NCBI GenBank assembly: GCA_028288905.1
Contig: JAQGHJ010000579.1
Location: 1 to 5,767, forward strand
Source of the DNA: Phycisphaerales bacterium
GTDB lineage: Bacteria > Planctomycetota > Phycisphaerae > Tepidisphaerales > Tepidisphaeraceae
Direction: 5' to 3'
Length of the DNA: 5,767 nucleotides
Shown here: positions 5,025-5,767 of the stretch, piece by piece
Layout: every line of letters starts with the position of its first letter
Numbering within the stretch: position 1 is the stretch's first letter
The notes under the pieces: generated by a model
The model's input: only the letters and a program-made list of their open reading frames with translations
Databases searched by the model: none
What the model was told of the DNA's origin: nothing
Translations under genes and position numbers: made by a program

Positions 5025-5767
5025 ATGACTCTCGCCCTTTCCGACACGCCCGCCCCCGCCACCCGTCCCGCCCTCGACCTCGACGCGCTCAACGCGATGT
5101 TCGAGCGACAGCCCCCGGCGACCGTCTGTCAGTGGGCGGCGGCCGAGTTCGGCGACGACCTGATCATGACCTCGTCCTTCGGGGCCGAGTCGGCCCTGCT
5201 GCTGCACCTGGCCACCCGGGCGAAGCCGGACATCAAGGTCGTGATGATCGACACGGGGTACCTGTTCCCCGAGACGTTCCAGCACATGGAGGCGCTCCGC
5301 CGCCGGCTCGACCTGAACGTGTGGGTGTACCGCACCCGCAACGACCCGATCGGGTACCTGCAGCAACACGGCGAGGGCGACCCGACCTGGCGGAACGACG
5401 CCGACCGGTGCTGCGCCGCCAACAAGAACGAGCCGATGGAGCGGGCGATGGCCGACCTGAGGCCGCGGGCGTGGCTCCGCGGCATCCGCCGGAACCAGGC
5501 GGCCACCCGGGCGGCCGCCCGGTTCGTCGAGTGGAGCGGGCGGTACGACTGCTTCGCGATCAGCCCGCTGTTGAACTGGACGAGCCGGGACATCTACCAG
5601 TACATGAAGGCGAACGACCTGCCGTACCACCCGCTCTACGAGAAGGGGTACCCGTCGATCGGGTGCAACCCGCTGAGCTGCACCCGGTCGGTCCTGGCCG
5701 GCGACGACCCCCGGTCCGGCCGCTGGGCCGGCAGCGGTAAGGTCGAGTGCGGCATCAACCTCGGCAA
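5025..5767 (+). CDS. cysH: Sulfonucleotide (APS/PAPS) reductase, C-terminus cut by window end
   Basis: Reduces APS or PAPS to sulfite plus AMP or PAP with thioredoxin. 247 complete codons are present. Motifs: SSFGAES (50-56), the nucleotide-binding loop; IDTGYLFPET (75-84); RGIRRNQAATR (152-162), corresponding to the substrate-binding GLRRxQSxTR; and KVECGIN (239-245), corresponding to the catalytic ECGLH segment with the nucleophile at C242. C129-C130 (DRCCAANK) and C214/C219 (SIGCNPLSCTR) match the paired cysteines that hold the 4Fe-4S cluster in APS-type reductases. The second pair is C-x4-C, not the usual C-x2-C, and the histidine after ECG is replaced by N245. The neighbouring cysC implies PAPS is made, whereas a cluster-bearing enzyme normally prefers APS or accepts both. 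The ATG at 5025 gives an N-terminus of plausible length; no Shine-Dalgarno is seen. The gene ends beyond the window, probably shortly after the ECG motif. Confidence 0.93.
   Translation, partial: MTLALSDTPAPATRPALDLDALNAMFERQPPATVCQWAAAEFGDDLIMTSSFGAESALLLHLATRAKPDIKVVMIDTGYLFPETFQHMEALRRRLDLNVWVYRTRNDPIGYLQQHGEGDPTWRNDADRCCAANKNEPMERAMADLRPRAWLRGIRRNQAATRAAARFVEWSGRYDCFAISPLLNWTSRDIYQYMKANDLPYHPLYEKGYPSIGCNPLSCTRSVLAGDDPRSGRWAGSGKVECGINLG

Overview
The window is uniformly high in G+C with strong third-position G/C codon bias. It has few Shine-Dalgarno motifs and its intergenic gaps are filled with repeats. That combination, together with repeat families I remember from planctomycete genomes (CACGGGTT-hairpin REP-like units, CACGGAG repeats, GTCATTC repeats), suggests a planctomycete of the Gemmata group. 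This is an inference from style and memory; no rRNA or other phylogenetic marker is present. All recognisable genes lie on the + strand.

Layout: (1) the last 21 codons of an unknown gene (1-66); (2) cysK, O-acetylserine sulfhydrylase (144-1106); (3) a tightly overlapping three-gene block made of a VapB-like ribbon-helix-helix antitoxin (1154-1402), a VapC PIN-domain ribonuclease (1399-1797) and a GNAT acetyltransferase (1794-2306); (4) a 207-bp gap holding an inverted-repeat element of the CACGGAG type (2328-2502); (5) cysC, APS kinase (2514-3128), then a 69-residue two-helix membrane protein (3145-3354); (6) a 454-bp gap holding a diverged second copy of the cysC 3' end (3365-3454) and a REPIN-like palindromic element (3475-3726); (7) a PHP-domain phosphoesterase (3809-4741); (8) a 283-bp gap with a 16-bp triple repeat, a short hairpin and GTCATTC repeats; (9) cysH, sulfonucleotide reductase, cut by the window end (5025-5767).

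The metabolic genes form one pathway, assimilatory sulfate reduction to cysteine. CysC phosphorylates APS to PAPS. CysH reduces the sulfonucleotide to sulfite, releasing PAP (or AMP if APS is the substrate). CysK uses sulfide to make cysteine. The PHP protein resembles the RNase AM/YciV group, some members of which dephosphorylate 3',5'-bisphosphonucleotides, so it may clear PAP. ATP sulfurylase and sulfite reductase are not in the window.

The most unusual points are: a CysH whose second cysteine pair is spaced C-x4-C rather than C-x2-C, in a neighbourhood that also encodes APS kinase; the duplicated and decayed cysC tail; the REPIN-like long hairpin; and a toxin-antitoxin pair translationally coupled to an acetyltransferase inside a cysteine biosynthesis cluster.
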